Shown: positions 17,071-27,300, counted from the first letter of the stretch. The stretch: 64,000 bases of DNA from Zobellia alginiliquefaciens (GCF_029323795.1 NZ_CP119758.1:2728001-2792000); one strand, 5' to 3'. Numbers and translations: made by a program. Notes: generated by a model not told the origin, from the letters alone.

Positions 17071-17670
17071 TTAGTTGTTCGCAACCGTTGGGTACTTATC
17101 GAACACATCATCAACATATGCTGCAACTTTTGCGGTTACATCTTGTTGATAGATTTCAAAATCATCGGCAGTTCCCGTCCAAACGATATTCTTGCTTTCG
17201 CGATCCACTAAATTTATTACGAGTCCCGCATCAATATATCGATCTACAACCTTATCGTAATCTACAATGTTGTTATAGGTGTTGTAACGATAATAATAGT
17301 AGTTATTATAATATGGACTTATAGGATACGAAGACGCATATGGATAAAAAGCATAATCCGGGTCCATATAGGTTTCGGTTTCTTTGTCATAATTTGTTTT
17401 TAAAAGAACCAATAAATCGGGATTTTCTCGGTCTACCGTATAGCCTGCACGGGTCATGTTTTTATTTACGGCTTCGACAATTTCACTTCCTACATCCGCA
17501 GATTGAGTTATGCCTTGAGGTGCTTCAATTCCTGTGTTCGGCAGATAGGCGTAAGTCTCATAATTCTTTAAATTCTTTTGTGTTTTTGTAGTTGCCGCAA
17601 TTTTAGGCCCACAGCTCCAAAAGAATACTAGTGTGCAAATAAGGATTATATTGTATGTAGTTTTTTTCAT
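17071..17670 (-). CDS. DUF4136 lipoprotein
   Basis: 199 residues; the signal ends FFWSCGPK with the lipid cysteine at about residue 20. The body follows DUF4136: LKNYETYAYLPN near the start, SEIVEAVNKNMTRAGYTVDRENPDLLVLLKTNYDKE in the middle, a Tyr-rich low-complexity stretch (PYYNNYYYYRYNTYNN) and a final GLVINLVDRESKNIVWTGTADD. It is an envelope protein of unknown function, common in Bacteroidota and often in stress-linked gene groups. It lies between the fasciclin protein and a DUF-type soluble protein on the same strand, with 181-210 bp spacers that suggest separate transcripts. Confidence 0.88.
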   Translation of the reverse strand: MKKTTYNIILICTLVFFWSCGPKIAATTKTQKNLKNYETYAYLPNTGIEAPQGITQSADVGSEIVEAVNKNMTRAGYTVDRENPDLLVLLKTNYDKETETYMDPDYAFYPYASSYPISPYYNNYYYYRYNTYNNIVDYDKVVDRYIDAGLVINLVDRESKNIVWTGTADDFEIYQQDVTAKVAAYVDDVFDKYPTVANN

Positions 17671-17880
17671 ATCAGATTATTTTCAATGATTATTAATTCC
17701 CCCAATTTAAGCGACGATTGCGACTTTTATTGATTCAAAAAATTACGTTTTTGACAGTAAAGATGAATAGGATAGACACCAGTAAATGTTTTAGGAATAA
17801 TCACAGTAACAATGGTTTAACGGATCTGATACGTAACTCGTTCGAAAGGTCTAAGGTTTTGTGCCTTGGTATTTTTTGGT

Positions 17881-18507
17881 TTATTCAGAAGTAATTTGAG
17901 TCTTGTTCACAAAGTAGTCCAATAATTTCTTCCACTGATATTTTTGAAAACCGGCCCATCCGCCTTTAGCGAGAATCGTGTTGATCAATTTTCGGTTGCC
18001 CGCTTCGTCGCCTTCATTATTTATACCTTCGTTCTTTCCTATTTCATGGGCATAAATACTATTACCTTTACGCTCTACCTGAAATGTGCTTGTGGCTTCT
18101 TTTATAAAAAAGTGTTCAATTTCTTCGTCCTGCTCCCATTTCTCAACAGGGCTCTCACTAGGGCTTACCGTAAACTGAGCCATGTCTTTCTTTTCCGTAA
18201 CCTCTGTGACAATTACCCAATTCTCAGGAAAAGGACCAGGTAAATTAATTTTTATGTAATCGTTCACTTCGGGCTTTGGGGACTGTTTTTTATCTCCTGC
18301 AGAAGTATACATCTGAAAATGTGAAGTAATGCACGGTAAGTTGGACCATAAGTTCACATTATAAAGCTTTTCTTTGGCGGCTTGAAAAAGCTCATTGACA
18401 AGTGATTCATCATTCATATGAATGTGACTTGTATAGGTTTTATCCTTCAGCTCTTCTTGCTTACGATTAGCGTTGTTTTCTTTATTTGATTGATTAGAGG
18501 GTGTCAT
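17881..18507 (-). CDS. Hypothetical soluble protein, 208 residues
   Basis: There is no signal peptide; the first 25 residues are Lys/Asn/Glu-rich and disordered. The body has a plausible alpha/beta content with LPGPFPENWVIVTEVTEKKDMAQFTVSPS and a C-terminal aromatic helix (WAGFQKYQWKKLLDYFVNK). I do not recognise the family. It shares the leader motif at 18514-18528 with the fasciclin gene. It is followed by a membrane protein gene in the same direction. Confidence 0.75.
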   Translation of the reverse strand: MTPSNQSNKENNANRKQEELKDKTYTSHIHMNDESLVNELFQAAKEKLYNVNLWSNLPCITSHFQMYTSAGDKKQSPKPEVNDYIKINLPGPFPENWVIVTEVTEKKDMAQFTVSPSESPVEKWEQDEEIEHFFIKEATSTFQVERKGNSIYAHEIGKNEGINNEGDEAGNRKLINTILAKGGWAGFQKYQWKKLLDYFVNKTQITSE

Positions 18508-18513
18508 AGTTAG

Positions 18514-18528
18514 ATGTTTAAAAGTTTA
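18514..18528 (-). promoter_or_regulatory. Shared 15-bp leader motif, copy 2
   Basis: Identical to 16897-16911, here 6 bp before the ATG of the gene ending at 17881. Confidence 0.4.
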
Positions 18529-18543
18529 ATATTTGGTTGGATG

Positions 18544-18975
18544 CTATTTTCGGTGCCATTTTTTAGAAAACCACCATACGCTTGCCTGTAGATACCCCGT
18601 GGCGAAGAGAATTGGCATGAGATGTTTTGCCGTTCTTATAAATGTAAGCCTGTTTGAAGCATAGGATTGGGGGAGTTCTATATTGTTTAAAAGTGTGGCA
18701 TTGTAATGTATAAAAAAGCCAAAGGCTACGATCAAATAAGAGTAGTTCATGAAAAAATAAAGGTTGTTCTTCTCCGTCCATTTGTAATAGACGGCTATGG
18801 AAACTGTTAATATCCAGACACTCCAAATACTTATAAGGTAGTTTACAAGACCTCGTTCTAGTTCTTCCCAATTACCTGTGTCAACCGCGGTTCCCAAATC
18901 TATGAGGATGAAAATAGGGATGCCTAAAAGCAGAACAAACACAAGGGATAAAATAGATTCTTTTCTTGAGAACAT
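18544..18975 (-). CDS. Four-helix membrane protein, function unknown
   Basis: 143 residues from the ATG at 18973-18975 (MFSRKESILSLVFVLLLG); an upstream ATG at 19008 would add 11 residues. There are four hydrophobic stretches (about 10-25, 38-60, 68-88, 112-132), with charged loops including KWTEKNN. It resembles generic small integral membrane proteins of Flavobacteriaceae. It is the first of the four minus-strand genes from 19 kb to 16.3 kb, 36 bp upstream of the hypothetical soluble protein, so the two may be cotranscribed. Confidence 0.75.
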   Translation of the reverse strand: MFSRKESILSLVFVLLLGIPIFILIDLGTAVDTGNWEELERGLVNYLISIWSVWILTVSIAVYYKWTEKNNLYFFMNYSYLIVAFGFFIHYNATLLNNIELPQSYASNRLTFIRTAKHLMPILFATGYLQASVWWFSKKWHRK

Positions 18976-19067
18976 AATTATAAGTTTTAGGTGTTTTATT
19001 AATCCCAATGCGGAAGGGCTTGAAAAAAGGAGACCGCTTATGTTTTTTTCTAATAATAATCCTTATT

Positions 19068-19140
19068 ACCCAATTTTTGGGTTCTTTGGTATAGGTGGAA
19101 TCTTAATTAATAGTAACCGCCAAAGAACCTTAGATTGGGT
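19068..19140. repeat. Large two-part inverted repeat in an intergenic region
   Basis: ACCCAA (19068-19073) pairs with TTGGGT (19135-19140), and GGTTCTTTGG (19080-19089) pairs perfectly with CCAAAGAACC (19120-19129). Five to six unpaired bases separate the two stem segments on each side, and the inner loop is 30 bases. It lies between a membrane gene reading away and the 3' end of the lipid kinase gene, both on the minus strand. It could be a terminator, a small RNA or a decayed mobile element. Confidence 0.55.
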
Positions 19141-19276
19141 AGCCTAAAATTAAGCGACTGAACAAAAGGGCTTTAACGGGTTTGATAAACTTTTTAACGG
19201 AAAGAGATGAAATAAAGGTGGTAGATCGTGTTCTTGTATGAATAATTCAAAATTTCGGTTGTGTGAAGCTAGAAAA

Positions 19277-20143
19277 CTATGAACCTATAGCTATTTGAAT
19301 GGCTTGGTGTTCTATTTTAATAGTAACCTGTTTTGTTTTTCCGTAGTGCTCGCCGTCTATTTGAAAATCAAGGGGCTTTTTCATTTTAACCGTAGCTTTT
19401 GTTGTAGGTATGATATTAGCAAAATCGGAACCTAGCGAATGTTCACCTTGTAAGGTTTTGATTATTTCCAGTACATCAAATTTCTTGAAAATGATAAGTT
19501 CAAATTTTCCGTCATCTATGTTTCCGTTAGGGTTTATAACAGCGCCTGTTCCGTATTTTCTGCTATTGGCAAAAGCTACCATTATAGCATCTACCTGCAG
19601 CTGTTCTTGATTTACTTCTATTTCGAAAGTATATGGAGCTTCAGTCTGTAGTAAAGTGGGTATACTTTTTATAAAATACCCGAAATGTCCCCTAACTCTA
19701 CTTTCACTGTAATTGGCAATTAGTTCAGCGTTAATTCCAATATCACTCATATGAAGACCAATCTCCCCATTAATATTCAGAGCATCTACATAACTGGATT
19801 TGGAACCAAAAGCTATTGGCAAGGCCTCATCTATATTCATTGGAAGTTTTAAATCTGTCGCTAGGCCATTAGCGGAACCAGCAGGCAAAATGCCTACAAG
19901 AATGTTGTTGTCTAGACAGACTTCAGTAGTTAGTTTAATAGTGCCATCTCCTCCTAAGACCACAATACGGTCAGGCTGTGTTTTTTTTATTTTAGAACGG
20001 AGTTCGGACCTATCATCTTTCCCCGTGGTACGGTATAAAGAAAAATCGGATTTTGGGCCTAGATAGTCGCGCACCTTTTGAATTAAGGGCTCCTTGTCTC
20101 GATTTCCTGAAACCGGATTGACTATTAATAAAACTTTTTCCAT
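19277..20143 (-). CDS. Diacylglycerol/lipid kinase family protein (YegS/DgkB-like)
   Basis: 288 residues from MEKVLLIVNPVSG (ATG 20141-20143); the longer frame to 20242 overlaps the divergent gene and is unlikely. The hallmark nucleotide motif is VVLGGDGTIK (GGDGT at residues 64-68), with ILPAGSANGLATDL (about 90-103) forming the substrate/ATP loop and a C-terminal beta-sandwich containing GTGAVINPNGNIDDGKFELII. Enzymes of this family phosphorylate diacylglycerol, sphingoid bases or related lipids using ATP. Cytosolic, membrane-associated. It diverges from an App1-type phosphatidate phosphatase, whose reaction would reverse phosphatidate formation. Confidence 0.9.
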   Translation of the reverse strand: MEKVLLIVNPVSGNRDKEPLIQKVRDYLGPKSDFSLYRTTGKDDRSELRSKIKKTQPDRIVVLGGDGTIKLTTEVCLDNNILVGILPAGSANGLATDLKLPMNIDEALPIAFGSKSSYVDALNINGEIGLHMSDIGINAELIANYSESRVRGHFGYFIKSIPTLLQTEAPYTFEIEVNQEQLQVDAIMVAFANSRKYGTGAVINPNGNIDDGKFELIIFKKFDVLEIIKTLQGEHSLGSDFANIIPTTKATVKMKKPLDFQIDGEHYGKTKQVTIKIEHQAIQIAIGS

Positions 20144-20205
20144 GCCAAGTTTCGTGAATATATTGAAATTACTACTTTTAAAAATAATGATAAGCGTTCT
20201 AAAAA

Positions 20206-21183
20206 ATGACTTTATTTCTTGAAACATACCGAGGTTATGCAAATGAGCAAGAAATAATTTTTTTCGGGCATATGTACGCTAGTCGTTCTCGGATTAATTA
20301 TGAATTGAACGGTAGGCGAGTGAGACACGCTTTTGCCGTATTAAGAATGTTTACCATTAGGCCTATAGCGAACTGTGAAGTACAGTTGGAGTTTAACGGC
20401 AAAAGGGTAAATACCAAAACCCTTGCTGATGGGTATTTTAGGTTTTCAATTCCCTATTCGGAAACTTTAAAGTCGGGCTGGCACAAAGTGGTTGTTCGTG
20501 CTGAACATGAAGGTCAAAAGATGTGTTCTAACGGAGAATTTATAAAACCCTTTCCCGGAGAGTACGGGCTCATTTCGGATATAGACGATACATTTCTGAT
20601 ATCTCATTCAGGTAACTTTTTTAAAAAATTATATGTTCTGCTTACGCAAAATATTTACAGACGAAATACCTTCGATAAGGTAGTAGAACATTACCGTTTA
20701 CTGAGCCATGTGGGTAGAATAGCGGATAGCGGCTCAAACGCATTTTTTTATGTGTCTAGCAGCGAATGGAACCTATACAAATTTATAAACCGTTTTACTG
20801 AGATAAATGATTTTCCGAAGGCGGTTATAAAACTTAAGAAAATAAAGAAAGGTCTAGCCGATTTCCTAAGCAGCGGGAGAGGTGATCACAATCATAAATT
20901 CCAAAAAATTAAAGACATCCTGGAATTTTATCCGGAACTGAAATTTATCTTGTTGGGTGATGATAGCCAGAAGGACCCCTTTATTTATGAAAGGATAGTA
21001 AAACTTTTTCCTCAAAGGGTATTGGTCGTATATATGCGGCAAATCAGCGCAAAACCCAAAAAAGGAGTCGAACAGGTTCTCAAGAATATTTCGGATATGG
21101 GTACGGAGACCTTTTATTTTAGCGAAAGCGCTGCAGCTATTGAACACACAAAATCACTTGGGTTGGTTGCAGCACATCAATAG
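20206..21183 (+). CDS. App1-like phosphatidate phosphatase (DUF2183)
   Basis: 325 residues. An N-terminal beta-rich domain (about 15-110, with NCEVQLEFNGKRVNTKTLADGYFRF) precedes the catalytic part, which has the HAD-type DxDxT motif as SDIDDT (D125, D127, T129) and later VSSSEWN, GRGDHNHKFQKIKDIL and LLGDDSQKDPFIY (the Lys and Asp-Asp motifs III and IV). This is the bacterial DUF2183 relation of yeast App1, which removes the phosphate of phosphatidate to give diacylglycerol with Mg2+. No signal peptide. Its start lies 62 bp from that of the lipid kinase, so the pair probably controls a lipid phosphorylation state. Confidence 0.88.
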   Translation: MTLFLETYRGYANEQEIIFFGHMYASRSRINYELNGRRVRHAFAVLRMFTIRPIANCEVQLEFNGKRVNTKTLADGYFRFSIPYSETLKSGWHKVVVRAEHEGQKMCSNGEFIKPFPGEYGLISDIDDTFLISHSGNFFKKLYVLLTQNIYRRNTFDKVVEHYRLLSHVGRIADSGSNAFFYVSSSEWNLYKFINRFTEINDFPKAVIKLKKIKKGLADFLSSGRGDHNHKFQKIKDILEFYPELKFILLGDDSQKDPFIYERIVKLFPQRVLVVYMRQISAKPKKGVEQVLKNISDMGTETFYFSESAAAIEHTKSLGLVAAHQ

Positions 21184-21229
21184 TCGTTTCGTAAAAATTA
21201 CTGAGTTGTCTGCAGGCAAATAATTCTGT

Positions 21230-21319
21230 TCAGGTTAGCAAAACAATGGCTGTTATTGCGAGCCCAATGATAATGAGTATTAGTAAGTTTTGCCTTTTAT
21301 ATTTACCGTCGTAGCCCAT
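21230..21319 (-). CDS. Possible single-span membrane microprotein (29 residues)
   Basis: ATG at 21317-21319 to TGA at 21230-21232 reads MGYDGKYKRQNLLILIIIG, then LAITAIVLLT. A short charged head followed by an uninterrupted hydrophobic helix is the typical shape of small stress membrane peptides. The ribosome site is weak (GGAAAAATAACT) and there is no comparison to support it. Confidence 0.35.
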   Translation of the reverse strand: MGYDGKYKRQNLLILIIIGLAITAIVLLT

Positions 21320-21737
21320 AGTTATTTTTCCGTAAAATTCTGTATAAAAACGAAATTGCTATGACTTTATGCCATCTATTCTTGCACTTTTTACTACTTG
21401 GCTTTTTTCAATTTCGGACTTGTTGGTTGTTGCCCCATGATCATATGAGTTAATGCGCTCATCATTAGCGTTAACTATTTATATGATTAATGTTGAAATT
21501 ACAGGAAACATCAATTTAATATCCTGAGAAATCTCAAAAACGATAAGATTGATAAATGCGGTAAGTAGATGCTATTATATCTGCGTGATAGGAAATATTT
21601 CTATATAAGGTCGTGTACCTTCCTTAAAAAACCAAGTGAACATTAAGTTTTCCTTATGAAAAAATTAGTATAAAAAATTTATCTTTTATCGTGTGTAAAC
21701 GGATGATATTCAAACTGGTAAATCTAACCTTGACCTC
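21320..21737. other. Intergenic region upstream of the RND efflux operon
   Basis: AT-rich, no gene found. It contains the efflux operon promoter by position, although I could not fix one with the flavobacterial consensus. No divergent TetR or two-component regulator is present, so control must come from elsewhere. A 10-bp palindrome GAAATATTTC lies near 21592. Confidence 0.4.
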
Positions 21738-23147
21738 TTGAAAATTAAAAATCACTTCAACCCTAAAAAATTCAAAAGTATATTATGGTATGCCTGTGGT
21801 GTGTCTTTGATATTGCTAGGGTGTTCACCACGGTTTTCGAACGTTTCTCTTCCTATTGAAGAAACAAAAGAATTTTCGTATAAAGGCGAAGGTGTTCTAG
21901 AAGATAAATGGTGGACGGTGTTTGAGGATGAACGTCTCAATTCTATTATTGATAGTGCCATGTCCAATAATTTTGATCTGTCTGCAACATGGCAGCAGTT
22001 TTTGGCGGCAAAATCGGTCATATCTAGAGAGGCGTCTAACAAATGGCCACAAGTGGAAGCCTCGGCACAGACCGCCGAAAATTTTCCGGTGAATGATTTT
22101 ACCGGTGGTGAAAATACACAGTTAGGTCTATCGGCTTCTTATGAATTAGATGTGTGGGGCCGAATAAACACAGCGGTACAAGCTGAAAAATTCAGGGCCG
22201 AGGCTAGTCTTTTTGATTACCGAGCGGCATCAATCTCTCTTTCCGCGCTAATTGCCGATACATGGTACCAATTACTAGCTGCAAAAAAACAATTGAGGAT
22301 AACAGAAAATCAAATTGCTACTAATGAGAATATAATTAAACTAATTAGATCACGCTTTGTAGGCGGGCAAATCCGGGCCGTAGACATTTTAAGACAAGCT
22401 CAATTACTAGAAAGTACAAAAGAACAGCGTATTATTTCCCGTACGAATGTTGGTCTGTTGGAAAATCAGTTGGCCGTCCTTTTAGGAAATCAACCGCAAG
22501 AGAATATAGAATTTGACGAGTTGGATTTTCCCGATTTACCGGAGCTTCCTCAAACAGGGCTACCATTAGAATTGGTTCGGCGTAGACCGGATATACAACA
22601 ATCGTATGCACTGTTACTTGCGGCAGACCGTGATATGGCCTCCGCGGTGAGAAATAAATACCCTAGAATTTCAGTGAATACACAGGGGCAGTTACGGTCT
22701 AATAATTTTGCGGATCTTTTTGATAATTGGGCCTATTCCATAGCAGGAAACTTATTGGCTCCTCTGTTTTATGGAGGGCAGTTATCAGCGGAAGTAGATA
22801 GAACGGAGGCAGTTAAACAACAGAGGTTATATCAATACGGTCAAACTACCTTAGAGGCTTTTCAGGAAGTAGAAGATGGGCTCTTGCAAGATATAATGCA
22901 AGAACAAAGAACAGAGCATATTGGTCGCCAGTTAGAGCTTGCGGAGAAAAGTAACAAACAATTGCGGGTAGAATTTTTGAATGGGTTCAGTCCGTATTTG
23001 GATGTACTTATAGGTTTGGACCAAGAACAACAGCTTCGTCGAGATTTTGTTGATGCGCAATTACGCCAGATACAAGTTCGTATCGGACTTTATAGGGCAC
23101 TTGCCGGAGGTTTTGAAACCGAAAGAACAATTGAGAATGGAAAATAA
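21738..23147 (+). CDS. Outer-membrane efflux lipoprotein (TolC/OprM family) of an RND pump
   Basis: 469 residues from a TTG (the only start that includes the signal peptide MKIKNHFNPKKFKSILWYACGVSLILLGC, lipid Cys 29). Repeated OEP domains contain the usual anchors: WWTVFEDERLNSIIDSAMSNNFDL, ELDVWGRINTAVQAEKFRAEASL and, in the second half, GLPLELVRRRPDIQQSYALLLAADRDMASAVRNKYPRIS, the NodT-type RRPD motif. Helical hairpins form the periplasmic tunnel and the strands the outer-membrane pore. It is the first gene of a tripartite operon (21738-27516), with 13 bp to the adaptor. Confidence 0.93.
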   Translation: MKIKNHFNPKKFKSILWYACGVSLILLGCSPRFSNVSLPIEETKEFSYKGEGVLEDKWWTVFEDERLNSIIDSAMSNNFDLSATWQQFLAAKSVISREASNKWPQVEASAQTAENFPVNDFTGGENTQLGLSASYELDVWGRINTAVQAEKFRAEASLFDYRAASISLSALIADTWYQLLAAKKQLRITENQIATNENIIKLIRSRFVGGQIRAVDILRQAQLLESTKEQRIISRTNVGLLENQLAVLLGNQPQENIEFDELDFPDLPELPQTGLPLELVRRRPDIQQSYALLLAADRDMASAVRNKYPRISVNTQGQLRSNNFADLFDNWAYSIAGNLLAPLFYGGQLSAEVDRTEAVKQQRLYQYGQTTLEAFQEVEDGLLQDIMQEQRTEHIGRQLELAEKSNKQLRVEFLNGFSPYLDVLIGLDQEQQLRRDFVDAQLRQIQVRIGLYRALAGGFETERTIENGK

Positions 23148-23160
23148 GAAATAGGAACCA

Positions 23161-24366
23161 ATGAACAACAAAAAAATACTTTGGATTTGCTTGGCCATTC
23201 TTGGTGTTGGTATTGTTATGACCATACTTATATTTTCTACGGAACCAGAGGCCAAACAGGAAGGGGCAAGTGTTGAAACTGCCATGCTGGTAGACGTAAT
23301 TTCCGTAAAGAAGGGTACGTTTCAACCTGTAATTGTAGCAACGGGAACGGTGCAACCTGTAGAAGATGTCAATTTGAGTCCGCTAGTTTCTGGACAGGTT
23401 ATTCGTAGAGACCCCGCTTTTACCCCAGGTGGATTTGTCAAAAAGAATCAAGTATTATTACAGATAGACCCAGCTGATTATCGTAATACTCTTGAACTTA
23501 GAAAAAGTGAGTTTATGCAATCCCAAACGACATTGGATACGGAGATGGGACGCCAACAGATTGCAGAACAGGACTTGAAGCTCATTTCGGATGACTCGCT
23601 TTTTGGCAACAATCCGCTTTCAGAAGAAGAGCGGCAACTCGTACTCCGAAAACCACAGCTCAACGCGGTGAAGGCGAACATAAGTGCCGCTAAGGCCGCT
23701 GTAGACCAAGCGCAATTGGATTTGGAACGAACCACTATACGGGCCCCTTTTGATGCTCACATTTTGAGCCAAAACGTAACAAAGGGAGCCTTGGTTGCCC
23801 AAGGGGATAATCTGGGCCGTATAGTAGGTGTTGACCACTATTGGGTCTTGGCGACGGTACCGATTGCCAAGTTGCAATGGTTGAGTTTTCCTAATGGCAA
23901 TTCCGAGAAAGGTGCATCTGTACGGATTGAAAATTCATCCGCTTGGGCCAATGATGCTTTTCGCGAAGGGTATCTGGATAAGCAGATAGGTGCATTGGAT
24001 GATCAGACACGCTTGGCTAGGGTGCTTGTTAAGGTTGCAGACCCCTTGGCAACCAAAAAAGAATTAAAAGGTAAACCGAAATTAATGATCGGGACTTTTG
24101 TAGAAGTTAAAATCCAAGCAGATTCCGTTACTGACGTTGTTCGGGTCAACAGAGACCATATTCGTAATAATGAGACCGTGTGGGTCATGAAAGAGAAAAA
24201 ATTAGAGATCAGAAAAGTAACTATTGACTTGACCGATGATACGCATGCCTATATTAGCGAAGGTCTTGAAGATGATGAAAAAGTGGTGGTAACTGATCTG
24301 AGTACGGTAAGTAATGGTATTGAGTTACGAACGTCGGATGACGCATCTGAAACAGAAATGGAGTGA
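23161..24366 (+). CDS. RND efflux periplasmic adaptor (membrane fusion protein)
   Basis: 401 residues with an uncleaved N-terminal helix (about 5-25) anchoring it in the inner membrane. The HlyD-type layout is clear: VEDVNLSPLVSGQVIRRD starts the lipoyl-like half, a coiled-coil hairpin spans about 115-190 (QSQTTLDTEMGRQQIAEQDLKL up to AKAAVDQAQLDLERTTIRAPFDAHIL), and beta-barrel and C-terminal domains follow (VRVNRDHIRNNETVWVM). It links the permease to the OprM-like channel. Ten bp before the permease start. Confidence 0.93.
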   Translation: MNNKKILWICLAILGVGIVMTILIFSTEPEAKQEGASVETAMLVDVISVKKGTFQPVIVATGTVQPVEDVNLSPLVSGQVIRRDPAFTPGGFVKKNQVLLQIDPADYRNTLELRKSEFMQSQTTLDTEMGRQQIAEQDLKLISDDSLFGNNPLSEEERQLVLRKPQLNAVKANISAAKAAVDQAQLDLERTTIRAPFDAHILSQNVTKGALVAQGDNLGRIVGVDHYWVLATVPIAKLQWLSFPNGNSEKGASVRIENSSAWANDAFREGYLDKQIGALDDQTRLARVLVKVADPLATKKELKGKPKLMIGTFVEVKIQADSVTDVVRVNRDHIRNNETVWVMKEKKLEIRKVTIDLTDDTHAYISEGLEDDEKVVVTDLSTVSNGIELRTSDDASETEME

Positions 24367-24375
24367 TAGAATAGA

Positions 24376-27300
24376 TTGGGGGAGATGGAAGACAAAGACA
24401 AAGGAAAGATTAGAAAAGAAGGCGCCATTGCTTATATGTCCAGAAATTCCATTGCGACCAATTTGTTGATGTTGGTGCTGCTTGTTGGAGGTCTGTTTAC
24501 CATGTACACAATTCAGAAAGAAGTATTTCCTGAGTTTCAGTTGGATTTTGTAGAGGTGTCAGTGGCTTATCCTGGCGCATCTCCCGAAGAGGTGGAGCAA
24601 GGGGTGCTACAGCCTGTAGAGGAAGCCGTACGAGGTGTACAGGGAATTAAGGAAGTCGTTTCCGAAGCTAGTGAAGGGTCTGCCGAAATTAGCATTGAAC
24701 TTGTTGCTGGCTCTGAAAGAATGAGGGTCTTTCAGGATATTGACCAAGCCATTAATCGTATTCGAACATTTCCCGATGATATTGAAAGGCCTGAGGTAAG
24801 ACTGCAATCCCGGCAACGAGATGTTTTACAGATCGGTTTGTATGGGGCAGCAGATGTCTGGACCCTTAGGGAACTTGCTGAACGCCTAAGGACAATCCTC
24901 TTAAATAATCCGGAAATAACACAGGTAGAATTGGGCAATGTGCCCGATTATGAGACTCGAGTTGAAATTCCAAGACAGACTTTGCAAAAGTATAATTTGA
25001 CTTTGGGCCAAGTTGCCGATATTATTCGGCAGAGCAGTAATGATGTACCTGCAGGAGCTATACAAACTCAAAGTGGAGAGATCTTGCTTCGGATGCAAGA
25101 GCGCAAACAATGGGCAAAAGAATACGGTAATATCACGATTGTTTCTTCTGAAGAAGGAGCAAAATTGTCCCTTGATGATATAGCGACCATTACGGATGGT
25201 TTTGAAGAAGTTGGTTTTCATGGGCAATTCAACCAACAAAACTATGTAGAGCTACGTATTTTTAGAATAGGCGACCAATCTCCTTTGAAAATAGCTGAGG
25301 TCACCCAGAATATTTTAAAAGACTTTCAATTGCCACCTGGCATTAACTATCGTACGGATAGCAATCGCGCAGCAGATTATCGTGAGCGTTTATCCCTATT
25401 GACGGAAAATGGAGTTCTGGCCATTGTTATAGTACTGCTTATATTGACACTTTTCTTAGAGTATCGTCTGGCTTTTTGGGTGATGATGGGTATGACGGTA
25501 TCATTTATTGGCGGAATGATTTTATTGCCCTTGATCGGTATCAGTGTGAACATGATTTCAATGTTCGGTTTTTTGGTGGTACTCGGTATTGTAGTGGATG
25601 ATGCCATTGTGGTAGGTGAAAATGTTTATGAATATCGGCAGAAAGGGCTAAGCCCAATGAAAGCTGCCATTGCGGGAGCCAAAGATGTTTCATTACCGGT
25701 AACTTTTAGTATCGTAACCACCATCATTGCCTTCGTTCCCTTATTGTTTATGCCCGGGGAAACGGGTAAATTCTGGCAACCTCTACCTGCTGTGGTTATC
25801 GTAATTCTAAGTGTTTCGCTTCTTGAGGCGCTTTTTATTCTACCTTCTCATTTAGGTCACCTCAAACAAAAAGCAAGCAAAAACAAATGGGTGCTAAAGC
25901 TAGAGCAATGGCAGCATGCTTTCGCCAAGGGTTTTGACCGGTTGATTGAAAAACGATACCGTCCATTTCTTGATGCCTGTCTTAAATACAGATACATCAC
26001 GTTAAGTGCTGCAGTGGCACTTTTGTTAGTGGTTGGTGGGTATGGATTTAGTGGTCATATGGGCATGATCATGATGCCCGAGGTAGCGGCTGATGAAATT
26101 GAGGCTGGGGTTCGCTTGCCTGTTGGCACTACACCTGATCAAGCGGCAAAAGTTGCCCATGCTATTTCAGAATCTACACAGCGTATGTTTGAAGAGCATG
26201 ATCTTTATGAAGTGGCGGAGGGAATTAAAACCAATGTACGCGGACAAAATTTTATTGATGTGGAGATTGTAATGTTACCACCGGATCAACGGGATATTAC
26301 TGCCGCGGAAGTCATTGCATTATGGCGGGACAATATTGGTGATATTGAAGGAGTGGACCAGATTACATTTGAAGCGGAGCGTGGCCCTGGAGGTGCACGG
26401 CAAGATATTAGTATCGATTTAAGCCATTCCGATATTGGCGTTCTAGAACGTGCAAGTAGCGCTTTCGTAGAAAGAATGCAGGCTTTTTCAAATACGCGTG
26501 ATGTTACCGACAACTATAACAAAGGTAAAATGCAATATGATTTTAAGCTGCTGCCACAGGGGAGAAATTTAGGCCTCACCTCTGATGAAGTAGGGCGGCA
26601 GGTACGCGATGCTTTTTTTGGTGCTTTGGCAATGCGTCAGTTGCGAGGTATGAACGAAATTGAAGTGCGTGTAAAACTGCCGTTGGAAGAGCGAAAGGAT
26701 ATTAAAAACCTAGAAAAATTTCTGGTACGAACTCCAAATGGCCTTGAAGTTCCATTAATGGATGTGGTGGAAATTAAGGAAAAGGAAGCGTTTACCAGTA
26801 TTAACCGAAGAGATGGCCGTAGGGTTGTTAATGTGGGTATGGATGTAGAACCTGCCAATACCGTTGGTCGTGTCATTGCTACGGTAAATGAAGAAACCTT
26901 GCCTCAATTAAGAGCTGATTTTCCCGGAATAACTTGGACTTTTGAAGGAAGCCAAGCAGACATGAGAGAAAGCACGAACACATTAAAGGCCGGATTTTCC
27001 ATAGCTATGCTTTTAATTTATGTACTACTTGCAATAGCCTTCAGTAGCTACTTGCAACCATTGATAGTTATGACCGCTATTCCGTTCGGAATCGTAGGGG
27101 CGGTAATAGGTCATATACTATTGGGTTATGATTTGTCATTGGTAAGTTTAATGGGGGTAATAGCCTTGTCGGGTGTTGTTGTAAACGATTCACTTATCAT
27201 GATAGATTATGCCAATAAACGCAGAGATGAAGGTGAAGCCATTTATCATTCTATCCATGAAGCCGGTTTGAGAAGGTTTCGCCCTATTATTTTAACTACC

